DNA of 64,000 nt from Spirodela intermedia (Eukaryota > Streptophyta > Magnoliopsida > Alismatales > Araceae). The notes beneath the pieces are model-generated. The model made no database searches. It was not told where the DNA came from and saw nothing but the letters and a program-made list of their open reading frames with translations. Positions within the stretch are counted from its first letter, which is position 1. Every line of letters starts with the position of its first letter. Of this stretch, positions 1 through 14,379 are shown piece by piece. Position numbers and translations under genes: made by a program. The stretch is from the NCBI GenBank assembly GCA_902729315.2, contig LR746268.1:2349501-2413500 (forward strand), in the 5' to 3' direction.

Positions 1-652
1 TCTGGAAACCTAACTCCAATATTAGCAAGCTAAATCAGATGAGCCTTCACATAATCAATTTTTTGCAGCCCAATATATTCATTCATGAGTCATATCATAA
101 TCATCAGGCATCGCCGGTTGCTTTGTTGCATGAACATCACACTTATAAAGTCTAGTTTCCCATCCAACTTGTACACAATTGGGAAATTCAAAAGAAAAAT
201 TAACATCATATGAAAAATGACATGAGAATATGAGCTTGTGCATACTGTATGCATCATCAAGACCTCATTATTGATGTAAGTCAACGTTTACATGAAAAGG
301 AGATAAACTCTTCATTTTGACTGGTCATTCAGTGTCATGCTAGACCATAGTTCTTAAGCAACGCCAAATATGACCAAAATTCCAATAGAATTTGATTTCT
401 CTATAGTACTACAATTTGTAAATAATCGTTAGCAACTTAAAACAGCCCTCAAAAATATTCTAGGGGATAATTCCTACAACAGCTCAACAGAAAAATGGCT
501 GGAAAATGCAAAAATAGAATTGCTTCTTGAGCGATTTAAAGGATGTTTTTTTGCAAAAGATAACCCCCTTTAAAGGGCTACAAAGACCACTAGATTGACA
601 TCCAAGGCATACTTTGACAAAATAAAGTTTTTCAAATGTAAAGACCCCCTTC

Positions 653-708
<56 letters not shown>

Positions 709-2388
709 TGATTGCAACTCACCTTCTGGTTAATCTGAAATGAAATGATTGTAAGTTTGTGTGTTATTATTTTCAAAATTAATAAGGCAAGTTTGATATT
801 GAGCATAGCCTATGTTACATAAAAACCAACTCATACTTGGGGAAGCCAACATATAATAGGTTGTGTTTTAACTTCGTAGAATACTCAACAAGCGGCTCTG
901 AGAAGTAGAGTAGGTCACAGATTTTATTGAACAATGTATATCCTTATGATTTCGTATGATTATTTCTAATCTCGCAATGTTTTCACTAAAAGTTTTACAC
1001 ATCCATGAAAAACATTTCACCCCGCTCCTGTGAATTAATTCTTCAGCCAGATGAACTCTAAAGCTGGCCATAACATGCCAATTCTCATTAGAGGACTTTG
1101 TTAAAAGGTGCCTTCTAGTTTTGACCTTGCCATTTCATAATTAATTCTCTTTTGAAGGGATTTGGAACTCTAATGCTTTCCTAAAAGCCTTTCCACTACT
1201 ATCCTAAGACGCTTCTGAATATATTTCCACAAGCCATTGCACTGTCAACAGTGTCTAAGAAGCTCAGAAAAGGGGCAGCTACCAACCGAGCCGCATAACT
1301 CATGTAGAAGTTGTACCCTCTGAGATGGGTCATGTTCACAGAATCCAGCCTTACATTGTTCAGATGTAACCTTATGACGTAACTCTGTGATCTTAACGAT
1401 GCTTGGAATATCAAAAGATGGAATGCTGGCAAATATTGATGGGGTTTTTCATCCCTCCCTTTGGACCATTACCGTGCTTGACACTGTCTATATTATAGCA
1501 CGGACTGAAAATATTCACAGTGCTGCCAGCCCATTTTCTGAGAGGGGTCATATATCCTTCAGGTTAGCAAGGTCATCATTCTGGCTGACCTAACTGAAGC
1601 ATGAGGGGGATGAGAACCACAATGAAATCAAAATTGCTACATCAGTCGAACATGGAGAAGCCGCGACATAATAAATGAGATGATTACTGAATTCGAAACA
1701 CAAAAAGGTTAAGACATTGTATCTCCGGAAGAGTCTTCAAAAACCTGACAGCAAGATTATTGATTCTCCTTCTGTTGGCTTATTCTTTATCATGTATTGC
1801 TATTTCTTCTGGTTATTCCATGAAAAAATAATTGCACCGCCGTACAATCATCATGTGCCCAATGGAGGACATCACATAAGGAAACAGAGTGCACGTGTAA
1901 CATCAATGGGATGATAAATTATAATGAATAGAAACATCCACATTGCATTTAAAGGGAACAATTTAATCTTGTTTTCCTCATGTGACTACACGAATTGGAC
2001 ATGCCCACTGCATTCCATCAACTACTCTGTCACCAGTCAAGCTATGGTCCCAGATTTTGAAATGGGAAAGTGGCAAGACAATGGAACCTCAGAAAAATAT
2101 TTTCTATTTTTAGATTCCACATTTTAAAAAATGTTATATTTCCTTTAGATAGTGTTTTTCAGACCTGCACATATGTAACAACCTAGAAATATCCAGATTA
2201 CCTTCCAGATGGCAGAGACAATTCTGAGAGGTTTGGCAACAAGACACAGGTCAGATTGAGAACCCGCTTTAGTGTTTCTCACCCAGACAGATCACCAAGG
2301 CACCAGTATAAAGAGCATTAACCCAAATTCTAACACAAAAAAGAAACGTAGGCTATATATAAAATATCAAAAGTGGTGCGAGAAATAC
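1..2388 (-). other. GLE1 intron, no exon seen
   Basis: AT-rich sequence after the donor of the last visible GLE1 exon. Both strands were read for the conserved GLE1-domain exons and none was found, so this is taken as one long intron running off the left edge. It holds the CT/GA microsatellite at 659-704 and nothing else recognised. Confidence 0.6.
659..704. repeat. (CT)n microsatellite, about 23 units
   Basis: Uninterrupted CT dinucleotide run inside the presumed long GLE1 intron. Open frames reading RERERE across it are artefacts of the repeat. Confidence 0.97.
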
Positions 2389-5300
2389 CTTATCTGAGGA
2401 AGAAAGTAATTTATTATACAGTTCAAGTCCTTCATCATGTTTTGCAAGTCTTTCTGCCGCTGCTTTTTGTGCAGAATCTGCAACTTTGATTATGAACCCT
2501 GAACAGAGGACACAAATGATCATATGAATCAATATGAGATCGCTTACAGAGCATCAAAGAAGGTGAAACAGCAAATGATTTCAAAGGAAAAAATAGAATG
2601 AGACGAATGGAATCATCAAACATGGGGAAAAAAAGGGCCCAATGCATTGGTGCCTTTCAAACTCTTTCAATGCTCGTTTGATAAAGATCCAAGAAAAAAA
2701 GCATCTGTCTCGGCCAGCTGCTAGCTTTACCACAAAAAAACTGTCCAAGGAATTGGTTTTACTAGACCCAGGTCAGCCCTGCACACAATTATTCGGGGTT
2801 TACAATGATAATAATGACTGTCACTCAACTAAAATGTAATTATTGCTCAAGAGAATCTTTGGGTCATTCCCCTGAGATGCCAATCAAGAACTTTCTTTAA
2901 TTGGAAATTTGAAAAAGTAGCTCTATCCAAGAAATCGGCCATTACTATGAAATTGGGCAACCTTCCGTCACCAACTTCTGTTTCTACAGAAACTGCTAGT
3001 TGATGGTTACCCTCTTTCACGTTTTGGTGATCTGGCTGAAGTCACTGCTTCAAATAACGATTTCTGCTGCTTATTCATTAGAAAAAAAAAACATAGTGAC
3101 TTGCCACCAGACGTCTCTCTGCTTCCCTTCGTCCACAAAGGTTGCAGTAGTCAGAGACATGGTGTAGGGGACTAGACGTAGTGGTAGCCTTTGTATGCTG
3201 GTTTGGGATTCTGGAATCCCTCTCGTTCAATGTGACTAGAGACGGCTAATAGGAGAAGTAAAAGGGAGAGGAGGCGGACTGAGAAATAACTGATGGAGGG
3301 GAGGATGGATAGAGACCACGGGAAAGAGCAGGGTGGCAGTTGGGCTGATGGAGGGAGAGATAAGGAAGAGGGAGGTGTGAAAAAGGAATAAGAGTGAGTG
3401 GGAGATGGGCATGACAGAGAAGATGAAAGGGTGATGCAATGGAGTGAGAGTGTATGTGAGAGAGAGAGAGAGAAATAAAGAGAGACGACAGACAAAAACA
3501 TAACTGATAGAGCAATGAGAGTAAAAGGGTGGAGAGGGGCAAGTGAGTGTCTGTGTGCATCCGCATGTGCATGTGTGTGAGAGCGAAGGAGAGAGAAACT
3601 ACTGGTGGAAGGGTAGGGAAGGGAACCAACTGAGAGGGAAAGGAGCAACAGTTGAAGATGTAGATATTTCTGTGAGGTCTCAAAAAAAGGAGAACAGCGA
3701 TTCCAATTAAACAGTCAGCCTGACACACTGGAGGTTAATATAAAACAACCAGGTCAGAAAGCATTTGGATGGGAAATTTTTCATGAAAATTAAAATTTGC
3801 CAATTTCATAAAAAGAATCACAAAAAATATTGATTTAACTCAGTTGGATCTAATTAACCATTCAAGGACTTTTAATTTGATGACCAATACAATAACAATA
3901 CCCCTCAGGTGAAGTTTACAACGATAGTGCCGATCCTAAAGTTCTAGAACTCTGTGGCGTCAGGCATGAAATATATCACATTGTGATAAAGTATTAATTT
4001 TATCTCACAAACAAAACCTCACAACTTGATTAAAAATTTAATGTATATGACAAGGAAACATGATAAAGCAAGATTCGATTCTGATAAAGGGTTTTTTCCG
4101 CCAGAGTAAAAAGACCAGAATGTGACAGTGTGGTCTGCTGCAAATGATAGTAAGTCTTTACTAATGGAAAGTGCCAAGAACAGTAAAGAAAAGAATTAAA
4201 TGAACGCATGTACAACGAAGAATGTATTTACAAGGAAGCAAAATGAAGGAATATAAACAAAACAATAGGAAAAAGAAACATGTTATTTGCTCATCAAAGT
4301 GGCAATACCTGTGATTGTAGATGATACAGCAGCTTCCTTTTTTTCAACAGCCTTCTCCACACTAATGGCTACGGGGGGCTCAATTTTCTTCTTTGCTGTT
4401 TCACCAGGAGAAATTTTGCTAACTTTTTCATCTTCTTTTCCTTGATCTTCTGCTTTCGAAATTCTTGCAGCCTCTAAGGCAGCCTTCTGCCTCTCTTCTG
4501 CTTTTCTAGCAGCCTCTTGCTGAGCCTGCATTAATGGGAAGGCTTTTACATACAGCATTGTATCATGCAAAGAGTTTAACCAGCTATAGCATCAATGTCA
4601 TGGCTAATGTTGACAACACAATTTCAACATAATTTTCGGAGAAAGCAGTAAAACTAATCAGAAGATCTCTTTTGGGTGCTAGACTCCAATTTACAACGGT
4701 AGAGAATAGAACCACTGCAACTGTCCAATAACTGGCATTGGAAAAAGAACATATCCAAAAGAAAACATCACAGCATAGAAATGTAAGCTTCCTTCTAGCG
4801 GAGAGCAACGTTTTCCATTGATCTAGGGCCTTCAACAGCATGTAAAGAAGCATTTACCAATACTAACCTCAGCTTCCACTTTAGCTTGATACACTCTTGC
4901 CTCATGAAGAGCTTTTTCCCTCTTTTTGGCCTCTTCAAGAGCAGCATCATCTTTAATTCTCCGTTCCTCTATTTGGGATCTTTGTTCGTGGTCCCTTTGA
5001 ATAAGTGATAAGTGACTATCAAGTGCTTCTGCACTACAATAATAAACAAGTATCAGTATATGTTTTGAAAGAAAACATTTGACAAAACAGCATGAAGCTC
5101 TTGGTTCTTCTAAAACAAACCATTAATGAAAAAAAAATGAAATGCGAATAGCAACATAGCAAGGCATTTTTGAAAATTATGAAGCATGTCGTGCATTAAT
5201 GCATTGGAAACTGTAACAATTGGAAACATTCAAGGATATGAACACGTCAGAAATGAACAGATTCCAAAGTTGCTTGGTATAAGGCATCACTGAAACATTC

Positions 5301-8300
5301 ACTCCCCGTACTTTTTCTCCAGAATATTTTTTTTTGTATCTCTCCCACAAACCATCACACTTTTGGTCTATATCATCATTGCCCCTGGTACACTTACCCT
5401 TGATATCATGCAATGTTTCTGAGCAGAATGTATTACAAGACATTAAAAATCAAAAGCCACTAAATAAGTATCAATGTAGTAGAATTAAAAGATTGATATA
5501 AGTAAACTACATTATATGATGATACAAAAAATATCAATATATTTCAATAAATTATTATTAAAAAATATTAGTGTTATATCTGTTAAAGTGCTATTAATAA
5601 ATTATTACTATCATATTAGTATAAGTATCATTATATTAGTCTAAGCAAGATACTATATAGTAGAAGTAATATGCTATACAATAAAAATAAATCAAACTTT
5701 CGTATTTTCAATTATCTTTGAATTTCGATCATAATAACAATTATCGATGCATGCAAATGTAAGCAAATGTAATCCCCAGAACACAAATAATAGATACAGA
5801 ACAGGTATCTTCTCTATATATTTCTAGGGTTAATAGAATTATCGTCCTTTGATTTTTCATTGAATAGAAAAGAGAATCTATGATATGGCACAGCCTGCCT
5901 TGCCCTAAGTAGAACAATGATAACAGATGAGATTTACAAATATCTAGTAGTTCTATTGGCATGTACATAATAAGTAGAACTAGTCCCTATTATGAGCACT
6001 TCAGTTATATTTTATGAATTCGGATTCTACTGAGGATCTGTGAATTACTTGTTGAAAAACTCCTCCATATTAGTCTATCTTTATCTTATTGCTGGAGAGC
6101 AAATTAAAGGTGGACAGGAGCTAGATGAGAGAGCCCTATCCACACAGGCACAATCTTCTTGTCAATCTTACATCTCCTTCCCTTTTAGCAGTAATATATC
6201 CTACATTGCTTGTTACAGCATAAAATAAAAACACAAAATCTAAATAGGGATGAAAAAAAGTAACGACCCAAGATTCAAAAAACATTAAAAAATATAGCTC
6301 CACATGATACGAATAGTGTTCAGAGATTATCATAGTAGTCTGGAGGCAAAATACCACCGTTTCAGGTGAAGACCATTCAACACAAAAATCTTATCCATAA
6401 ATATTAAAATTTATTCTCGAACTTGGATACTCAAACATGTTTCGAAATTGTCCACTTGTCTTTGGCACAAAACCAGTAAAAAAAATGTTTTAAATATAAA
6501 AACTCGACTATTTGAGAACAGGAAATTAAGTTTTTGATCTGAGATAATCCTTGTGATACCCAGCTGGTAGAAAGTTAATTTAAAATAATGGAGGACAGCA
6601 TACCTAATATTCAGTTAATGTGCAAACATTTAATGCAAAAAACTCAATGTGGTAAATAGCTGATACACTGTTGATTAAAAATGTTGAGCAATAATATACT
6701 TGCAGAATGGCATAAAGCCCCAAAATGAGAGCAAGGCACAGTATCACAACAGAAGTAGGCAAACATCAAATCATAACCACAAGAAACTGGGAAATGTAAA
6801 GTCGAAAGGATGGTTGAAAAGCTACACACATCTTGCGCTGATATTGCTTGTCCATTCGTCTATCCATCTCCCTCCTCATTTCGGTTTGTTTCTCAAGCTG
6901 AGCAATTGCAGACAATGACCTCTCATTTTCGCCCTTTAATTCTGCCTCCAAAGCAAACGCTTTTCTTCTAATTTCCTCCTGCTAGTTGAAAATTTTCTTA
7001 GACAACGTGACAAACGGTTCAGAAAACATAATTTGAACAGAAGAAACTGTGTTGCGGAAAGGAAGTAACCAAAAATGGTGCACAAATTGTGGCAAATCAT
7101 AGTCAGTTGATCGTGAATATACGTATCATAATCATAAAATTAGAGCATGTACGCAAAATGGCACATTACTTTGCAAGCAAACCAGTAAAGAGATCTGGCA
7201 TCTACAAAAAATATAAAAAAATAAAAATTTGAGCATGGGACGGAATTACAATAGAATGTCATAACCAGATAACAAACAAATTACTGTGAACAGCAATGCA
7301 AATCCTAGGAAAAACTCGACTCGTATTCATATCATAGATCACTGTTATATACAAATGCCAGGGTGACAAAACAAACAAACTACCGAACAACTAGGAAATC
7401 GACAAACTAGGAAACGGTCCAACTAAGAACCGAACTCCTAATTACACGTTCATAGTGGATATCCACATCATAGAATAAAAATATGGATGAAAGAAATGCA
7501 TACTGGCACTAAGAATATTTAACTATTGTCATCCATAGTATTTTTCTTGCTACACAAACAAATTGTCTCTAATTCATTAATTACCCCTACTGACTGTATG
7601 ACATTAATAAATTGGTATAATTGATTTCTATCAGTGGCTTGCACCTATTAATTTACTTCACATTTCAGATCTCTATGTAAATTATTGCCCAAACATTTTT
7701 CCTGTCAGCACTGCACTGTCAATTGCTTCCAAAAAACAAACGATAATATCAAGGGTGTGACATTGACAACATGCATTATTAACATTGAAATAGAGCAGCC
7801 ATCCAAATAACTATCCTGAGGAAAATATATGATCGCCTCTTCTAATTTCGGCATCTTTTCAGCAAGTTAAAAAGTTCACCAAAATGTTGAAAACCAGCAA
7901 CTACAGTACCACCCAAATGATGATAAGTTGAAAAGATTTATCTTTGATTTATCTTTGCCAAATGTTTAAACTCATCAGCAAATGTGTCACACGCAAGATG
8001 GATAAAATATTTATCAACAACAATAAAAATTCATGTTCAACTTTTGAAATAAAATATGTGAATCAAGGTGATGTTAAAAGGTGCACCTTAACTCTTAAGT
8101 GGTGTTCTCGTTCCAGCTCAGTCAAAAATGACTCAGCTAGATTTGTTCGGTCCATCAGGCAGATTTGAGGTCGCTCGAGATATAATTCATCATCAGAAGG
8201 TTCAGAGTCACTGATTAAAAAAAAGAAAATAGTAACCTTGTATTGCATAACTACAAACCACCTGTATGACACTATTAATATGGCACAAAAGAAGGCAAAT

Positions 8301-10663
8301 ACCAATTCAACTACATCCACCTTCAAAAATCAGTCGGCTAATTGAAAAAAGGGTTAACAAAAACCAAAAAGCAACCAAAGAGTTGGCAGAGATTAACCTA
8401 GAATTTGCATAAACCCCAGATAATCATTATTAAACACCCCAGGAACAGATTGAGTTTCTCTTTGATTTCAGGTTCAACATAGAAATAGCTGCTGTAAGCA
8501 GTCTACGTCTTCCTCTTAAATTTAGTGTCCTTACTAAACTTTGGAAAGGAGGTAGAAGACCTCATTTCAGCTTTCACGAGATGGTTTTACCCAGTAAGTT
8601 GCTGTAATTATTCTACCTCAAAATATACAGATATTATCCATAGTTGTTGATGAAAGTGTAGAAATAATTTAGACTAATATTTACTTTGGCCACCTCTATC
8701 TTCTTATATAAATTCCTTTATGCCGTAGTATCAGATGTAGAGGATTGTTACAATTTGACACGATAAAAAACTTAAGTCTATCTATTAAATGCTAAAAAAG
8801 GTAAGTCCCATCTAAATCAAACAAAAAGGTAACCAATCGTAGAAGACAGAAAGCCTTTATCAGAGCATCTTTCTATTAATCATTTAAGTGTCAAAAAATC
8901 GCAATCTCACCTAACACTTCCAATCAACTAATTAACCACATATGGTGAAAATAACCTATTCAAGGTTAACAATTGCCATAGTTTTTGAAATAAATAATTA
9001 TTGCTTTTTCTCAGATACAGGAGCAACACAAAAGAAGGTAGCAACAATAGAGACTCAATTATCATTCAAGAAGGATTGACATCAGCCAAATCACCTAATA
9101 GAAAAACGTTTGGTTTTCTTGAGGTTGTATAGAAAAAGTTTTGGTTGGATCTGAAATTTCAATAAATTATTGAAAATTTAAAGGAAAATTACAAGAACAT
9201 AAAATGTAATCAGCAGATAGAAACTTGAAGAGCAATGACACTAATATTCTTCCTGTCATCCACCTCAGCATGTTAAGGAGAAAAAACGTTACCATTTGAA
9301 ATCAATGAAATTAACTGTGTTTTTTACCACCACTAAAGAGAAACAGATGTCTTCAATCTATTTACAATAGCTATAAGTGGAGTTTTATTGAGACATGTCT
9401 GGCAGTTTGCAGTTGAGTAAGCAGGAAATTTCATATTGAAACTTACTGGTCATTATTAATGTGATTCTTGAGGTTCACATACATGTCTTGCAACTGCAAT
9501 CCCTCAGAAAACAGGTCCTAGAGTAAATCAACCACAACGCCCTTTTCTTTGAGAAAAAAAATTAAGTCTTCCTGATAGTGAATTTTGGAATTTGCATTGT
9601 CAAGTACTGGTTGTCAAGTACTAACAAATAGAGAAGATTGTAGGGAAGAAGAAGTGAATATCTTTGTACCCATTGAGTAAGAAAATTAACCAATATATTC
9701 ACGGTAGGAGAACTTAACCCTGACTTAGTATTGATATGGGTATTAAATTAGTTTTGAAAATCAGTGGCATTGTTTCAAAGAATCGAAAAAGATGATACCA
9801 GCAAAGAATGTTTCTAGCAACGAAATTAAGAGGCAATTCAAACCCATGAGAAATATGTTTTATCCATTTTCATCCTCAAGCCTTCGAAATCTTCATCCTT
9901 CAAAAACCAAATATAATTTCAGGTGCTTCAGTTGCATGGCCTCAACATCTGCAACCTCCCACCACATGTTCCTTGATGAGGCATCTAACAGCTTCAACGT
10001 ACAGCAGTTATCAGAACTTATAAGATGAGGGAGTGTGGTCAATTAATTTGGCTAAATAAAGACGTGCTCAATGCATACACAAGAAAGACAGTGTTAAGAC
10101 AGCATTGGGATTATTTTAATGTGATTGCTGAAATCACAAGTCGATAGATTGAACATTCGTTCACCTGAAATCAGCATCAGGGCAGGAGAACCGTGTCCCC
10201 TTCTTCAGGGGCTGTTCATAACTCTCTTCGCTGTCCTTCTCATAATCCTCCATATCATCATCAGAAATGCACATTACGAAGGGCTTGCCAATGTCCATGC
10301 CATTCTTATCCGCAGTGGTGATGCCATCCCTGTCGAAGCATTGAACCTAAGCAAAGGTCCATGGTGAGAAAAAAAAATTCTGAGAAGGGGGAAGGATCCC
10401 TCGTCACAGGCACCTGAATTCTGGTACGCCCAAGAAAGCGGGGGAGGAAGGAGGTGGCAGCGTGTTCTTGATTTCTAAGGTGTTGAGTTCCGATATGAGC
10501 GAATCCAGCGTCCAGCATGGGTCGGGTTCAACGGACACCTTCCCCCACACAGCGCCCTTGGTCACCGGTGGCTGCAGTTTGACAAGCCCCCTGGGAGGAA
10601 AGCAAAGAGAGAGGAACGAATACTTACTCAAAAGAAGCTTGGGGTGACCACTGATAGATACAT
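2389..10663 (-). CDS. GLE1: GLE1-like mRNA export factor / nucleoporin (partial, 3' part outside window)
   Basis: Known family role: GLE1 with inositol hexakisphosphate activates the DEAD-box ATPase DBP5/LOS4 on the cytoplasmic face of the nuclear pore during mRNA export. Exons assembled on the minus strand: 10662-10663 (AT of the start codon), 10414-10590, 10165-10329, 8087-8210, 6830-6978, 4868-5033, 4309-4525, 2389-2498. Phases close exactly and give 370 residues so far. The N-terminus reads M-G-L-V-K-L like other plant GLE1 proteins, followed by VEPDPCWTLDSLISELNTLE. An acidic segment (FVMCISDDDMEDYEKD) follows, then DRTNLAESFLTELE, the DKQYQRKIAEALDSHL segment, and a long charged coiled coil (about residues 200-345: RSQIEERRIKDDAALEEAKK and similar). 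The last visible exon ends at phase 0 and its donor at 2388 is good. The conserved C-terminal IP6/DBP5-binding GLE1 domain must lie beyond position 1. Introns reach 2 kb. Identity is strong; the exact start is less certain because the frame upstream of 10590 stays open to an ATG at 10730. Confidence 0.92.
3240..3660. repeat. Polypurine/polypyrimidine tract in a GLE1 intron
   Basis: About 420 bp in which the plus strand is dominated by G and A (gagag, ggagagg, aagagg patches with a GTGTGCATG-rich section near 3550-3580). It lies in the intron between the exons at 4309-4525 and 2389-2498. Long open frames on the minus strand are Ser/Leu-rich and reflect base composition, not a gene. Confidence 0.85.
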
Positions 10664-11340
10664 GGAGAGAAAAGACGTGAAGGAAGAGGGCTTGACACAG
10701 AGATAGAGGACAGCAGAGCATCTCGCACATCTAGAACTCCAGGTGGTGCAGATAGGGTTGCGGCGGCAGGAGATGACCCCAGGAAGAACCTAGTCTCTTG
10801 CAGTTGTGAATCAGATTGTATTTCCTTGCTGATTGACGGTGGCTGCTGCGGACTGCGGCGTATTTCGCAGCTGGAGGGCCCGGGAACAGACCACCCCCCC
10901 CAAGCAAACAACGCAACCGAGGAGAGCGATTGAAGACGGCTGCTGACACAAGATCGTCGTACACTCTAACACTCGCTTTGATCGTATCTGTAGTCCTCGG
11001 CACGCGGCAAGGCTGAAGAGGACATGAGGACAGAGAATGGGTGCCGGCAAACGCTTCAGCCCTCGGCTCGTACACCCCGTCAATGACCTTCGCCCGAAGC
11101 ACCACCCCTTGTGGCCTGGAAAGGGAAGGAGTTGCTGCCAGAGAAAGGGCCAGTTTCCCCCTACTGGACAGTGTGAGAACTCGCCTGGGGAAACAAGGCC
11201 GCCATGAGTGACAGCCGAGAGAAAAGGACTGCGCCGGGCAGCGGCAGCGGCTCCGGCAGTGTTGGGGGCGGGGGGTCGACCAAGTTTGGACTGGGGACTA
11301 GTTTTGATGACCGTTGATGGTGGTTGGCTACTACTACTCG
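10664..11340 (-). promoter_or_regulatory. GC-rich 5' region of the GLE1 gene
   Basis: Local GC rises sharply compared with the AT-rich DNA on the left and with 11340 onward. Several overlapping open frames on the minus strand are compositional. Position upstream of the first GLE1 codon suggests 5'UTR and proximal promoter. No TATA box was recognised on the minus strand here. Confidence 0.45.
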
Positions 11341-13980
11341 ACCAATCAAAGATTTTATTTTTATTTTTTAATATATTCACATATATTATATTTTTTATAA
11401 CTATCGAAATTATTATTCTCTTTATTATTACTATTATTTTATTTTTATTAGAACTCCACCATACTTTAATTAGCTATAAACAATCTTACTCTACGAGAGC
11501 CACCAAAAAAGGAACAAAGGCAAATAGATGAGACATTTGAATTAAGTGCCAAAATGTGTGATTTTGACCAATGTTAGTGGCAAATAATAACATATCCACC
11601 TAAAGTAAACCCATGAATAATAGTGACTGCATATATTTGGAATTTATAGGATAAACTGTTTGGTGACTTAGTATGGTCTATTCAGCGATATGTGACTTTC
11701 TTATACAATAAATATCCACTAAAAATTATATTATATCATTATTTTGCAAGGCAAGGATATGCCAAGAAGGTAAGCAAAAAAATACTGTGAGAATCAAAAA
11801 CATGAATAGATGAACATTTCTAAATATGGTAGTCAAAATATTTTTTAATAAATACACTGAACCTACAACATGACGTCAAATTTCATCAAGCTGGGAATTT
11901 TGTGGTGGATTTTTATGAATTTATTTTTTAAAAAAATTATATACTCATTAATGTTTTCTTCTTCCATCTATCTTGAATGTATTTGGCATACTAATTCCAA
12001 GCCTTAATAACTAAATAAATAGTGAAGATGTTACCAACAGTGCCTTCCTCCTCTTTTGCCCCTACTGGCCCACTAAATGGCTATCTTTGTCTGTCATCAA
12101 TAAGCACCTATGAATGAATGTGAATGATTGTTTGAGATTTTCTTAGCAAAGAGATGAGGATCATTTATAAGTTATAGTGCATAAAGCATAAATCAAAGTT
12201 AGGTGAAGTTACCAATTTTGCCACCTTCTTCATTTCCCATTTATCCTATATTTTCTATTTTGAGAAATAAATTAGTCCCATTAATGGCCTAGTCTCTCCA
12301 CCACATGAGTCTTTCCAAATTCCATCTTACAACACATCTTGCTACTAAATTAGTATACAACACTTCATTATAACAATTCATTATCTATATGGAAAGTTGG
12401 TCAGTATCATGCATAGGCTTCATAAGTTTATACCTCATGGTTTATGTTCATTGACACTTGATTAATTTAGTTGATAACTCTAGAGTAGTCAATGTTAGCT
12501 CCTTCCTTGAAGGTGTCAAGTGATCAATCTTCTCAATATTTTTGGGATATTAGTTCAAGAAATGGATGGATACTTGCTTTTGGATCTTCTCTTCATCATC
12601 GTCTAATGTGGAAGGATGTCCTTGTCTTGTAGGGTTCAATTTTGGCCCTCTAACATTCACTTGTAATGTTAGAAATACTTATATAGCTGACAATTAGTTT
12701 TCGCATCACATGCTTTTCAAACCACTTCATAAAATGGATGTTAATGATGATTTATCATAGAAAAGGGGAAATTGTTGGCCTTTAGAGACAAACATATATT
12801 TTGGCGCTAAAAATATATGAAAGGGGCAAAATGGTAATTTAATATTGTAAACCTAGGTTTCACAAATATTATTTTATTAATAATTATTGATCTTTTCTTC
12901 AAGAGTATCTCATAAATTGAGATTGATGACAAGTCAAGTTGTATATTTTCTTAATTTCACAAAACTATCAGACCCACCATAAAGTCAACACTATGCAATG
13001 AAATCGAGTCACTATCATAGCATAATATAGTTGTCATGTAGGCTTTTTGGATGCTTACTTGGTTATTGGAATGCTTGTAGCTAGTCAATGAAGATTTTTT
13101 TTAATTGTTTTGTGCCTTAAAAAATGAGACATCAATGTTGGATAGAATGACCAACCATACATTTATCACAAATCTATTGTAATTTTTTTCACTTTGTATA
13201 TGTTTACAACAAGAATGTTGGAATAAAATGTTTGCATCGAAATCTTTGAGGCTCATGCAGTAGGCTTAAGGAACCTTCATGTACGATGTTGAAAGGTTTG
13301 ATTTATACTTGGCATCTTTGTAAAATATTCGTAGTGAGAGGGTGATATCATTAAATGTGAGGATTGAGCACTTATGATGATTTAAGAGAGTTGATCTATG
13401 AGTAAGTGGTGAGTGCATGCAAGCTAATATAGGCTATGAATTTAGAAGAAAATGGCTGTTGTGTTTCTATTCAAATAATGTATGAAACATAAGAACAAGA
13501 CTCCTAGTCTAGGAGTATTGAAAAAATATTAACTTTATGATTCTTGGTTGCATGGAGAGGAGGTTGACTTAAGAGTTGACTCATATGTGCACATGATCTA
13601 ACGTAAAGCCCAAAATTTAATAAGGATTCATAAAAGATTAATTCATCTTCCCTTTTAGTTCCAAAACTAATAATTTGCTGTTTTTTTTTCACATGAGTCC
13701 CTAAAAAAGGTCTCACTGAAGGTCAACATGCCAGTCAACAATAGATTTGATCATTGATCATAAGATTGGTTAATAAACATAAGATTCACCCTTTGCCATA
13801 TAATTTTTTATAATGTTGCAGGTATTCTAGAAAAGTTTGGGCTTAAGTTTCCCTTTTTTTTTTTTCAATAATGTCTCGTTGCTCTCTCTTCCTTTTCTTC
13901 TTCTCTTCCCTCGGCTGAGAATTTTGAATCATTTTTATTTTAAGTAATAATTCTCAGAAAGATGGGAATGTGATCTGGAA
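11341..13980. other. AT-rich intergenic region
   Basis: Separates the divergently transcribed GLE1 and the small plus-strand gene. No coding signal, RNA gene or clear repeat was recognised; the beginning (11345-11460) is very AT-rich with runs of TTATT. Confidence 0.6.
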
Positions 13981-14379
13981 CTACGTTTAGATGAAAACGA
14001 TAAGTACCCTCGTCAGTAATCTTATTTTAGCGGCAGAAATGTCTCGTCTTGGTGCGTAGGCAACCGAGGGAGCAGCGGCGCTCTTCTTCCGGCGGACTTC
14101 AAGCAGACATCTCCCTCGTCGGCGGCATCGGGTGAGGACTGAAGTCACCTTCCTCCCCTCTCTTTCTTCCTCCTTATTCTTCTTCACCTGGGTGTGGTCT
14201 TTTCTCCTCTGGATGCCCTACGGGCCCTTGACTAGGTCTCTCTCCTTAGCGCTGTCTGTCGCGAGCTTTTTCCCTTCATCGATAGATTGGTTACATCTAA
14301 TCCATGGGTTTTGGTTTTTCTTCAGGTCGTCTCCACAGTGGGGCTTTCTCCTCTCAGGCGAGAGCCGAGAAGCTCTACT

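Noticed and set aside
484-806. Open frames rich in Arg-Glu repeats
   Set aside because: They translate the CT/GA microsatellite at 659-704.
868-1071. Minus frame with ENIARLEIIIRNHKD, faintly like the IARLIRQI segment of GLE1
   Set aside because: No flanking similarity, no matching splice phase, and the surrounding residues do not fit GLE1; judged chance.
3172-3728. Two minus-strand frames of about 160 codons, Ser/Leu/His-rich
   Set aside because: Composition artefact of the polypurine tract inside a GLE1 intron.
10731-11380. Overlapping minus-strand frames of 124 and 189 codons upstream of GLE1
   Set aside because: GC-rich promoter/leader sequence; no protein similarity recognised and frames overlap each other.
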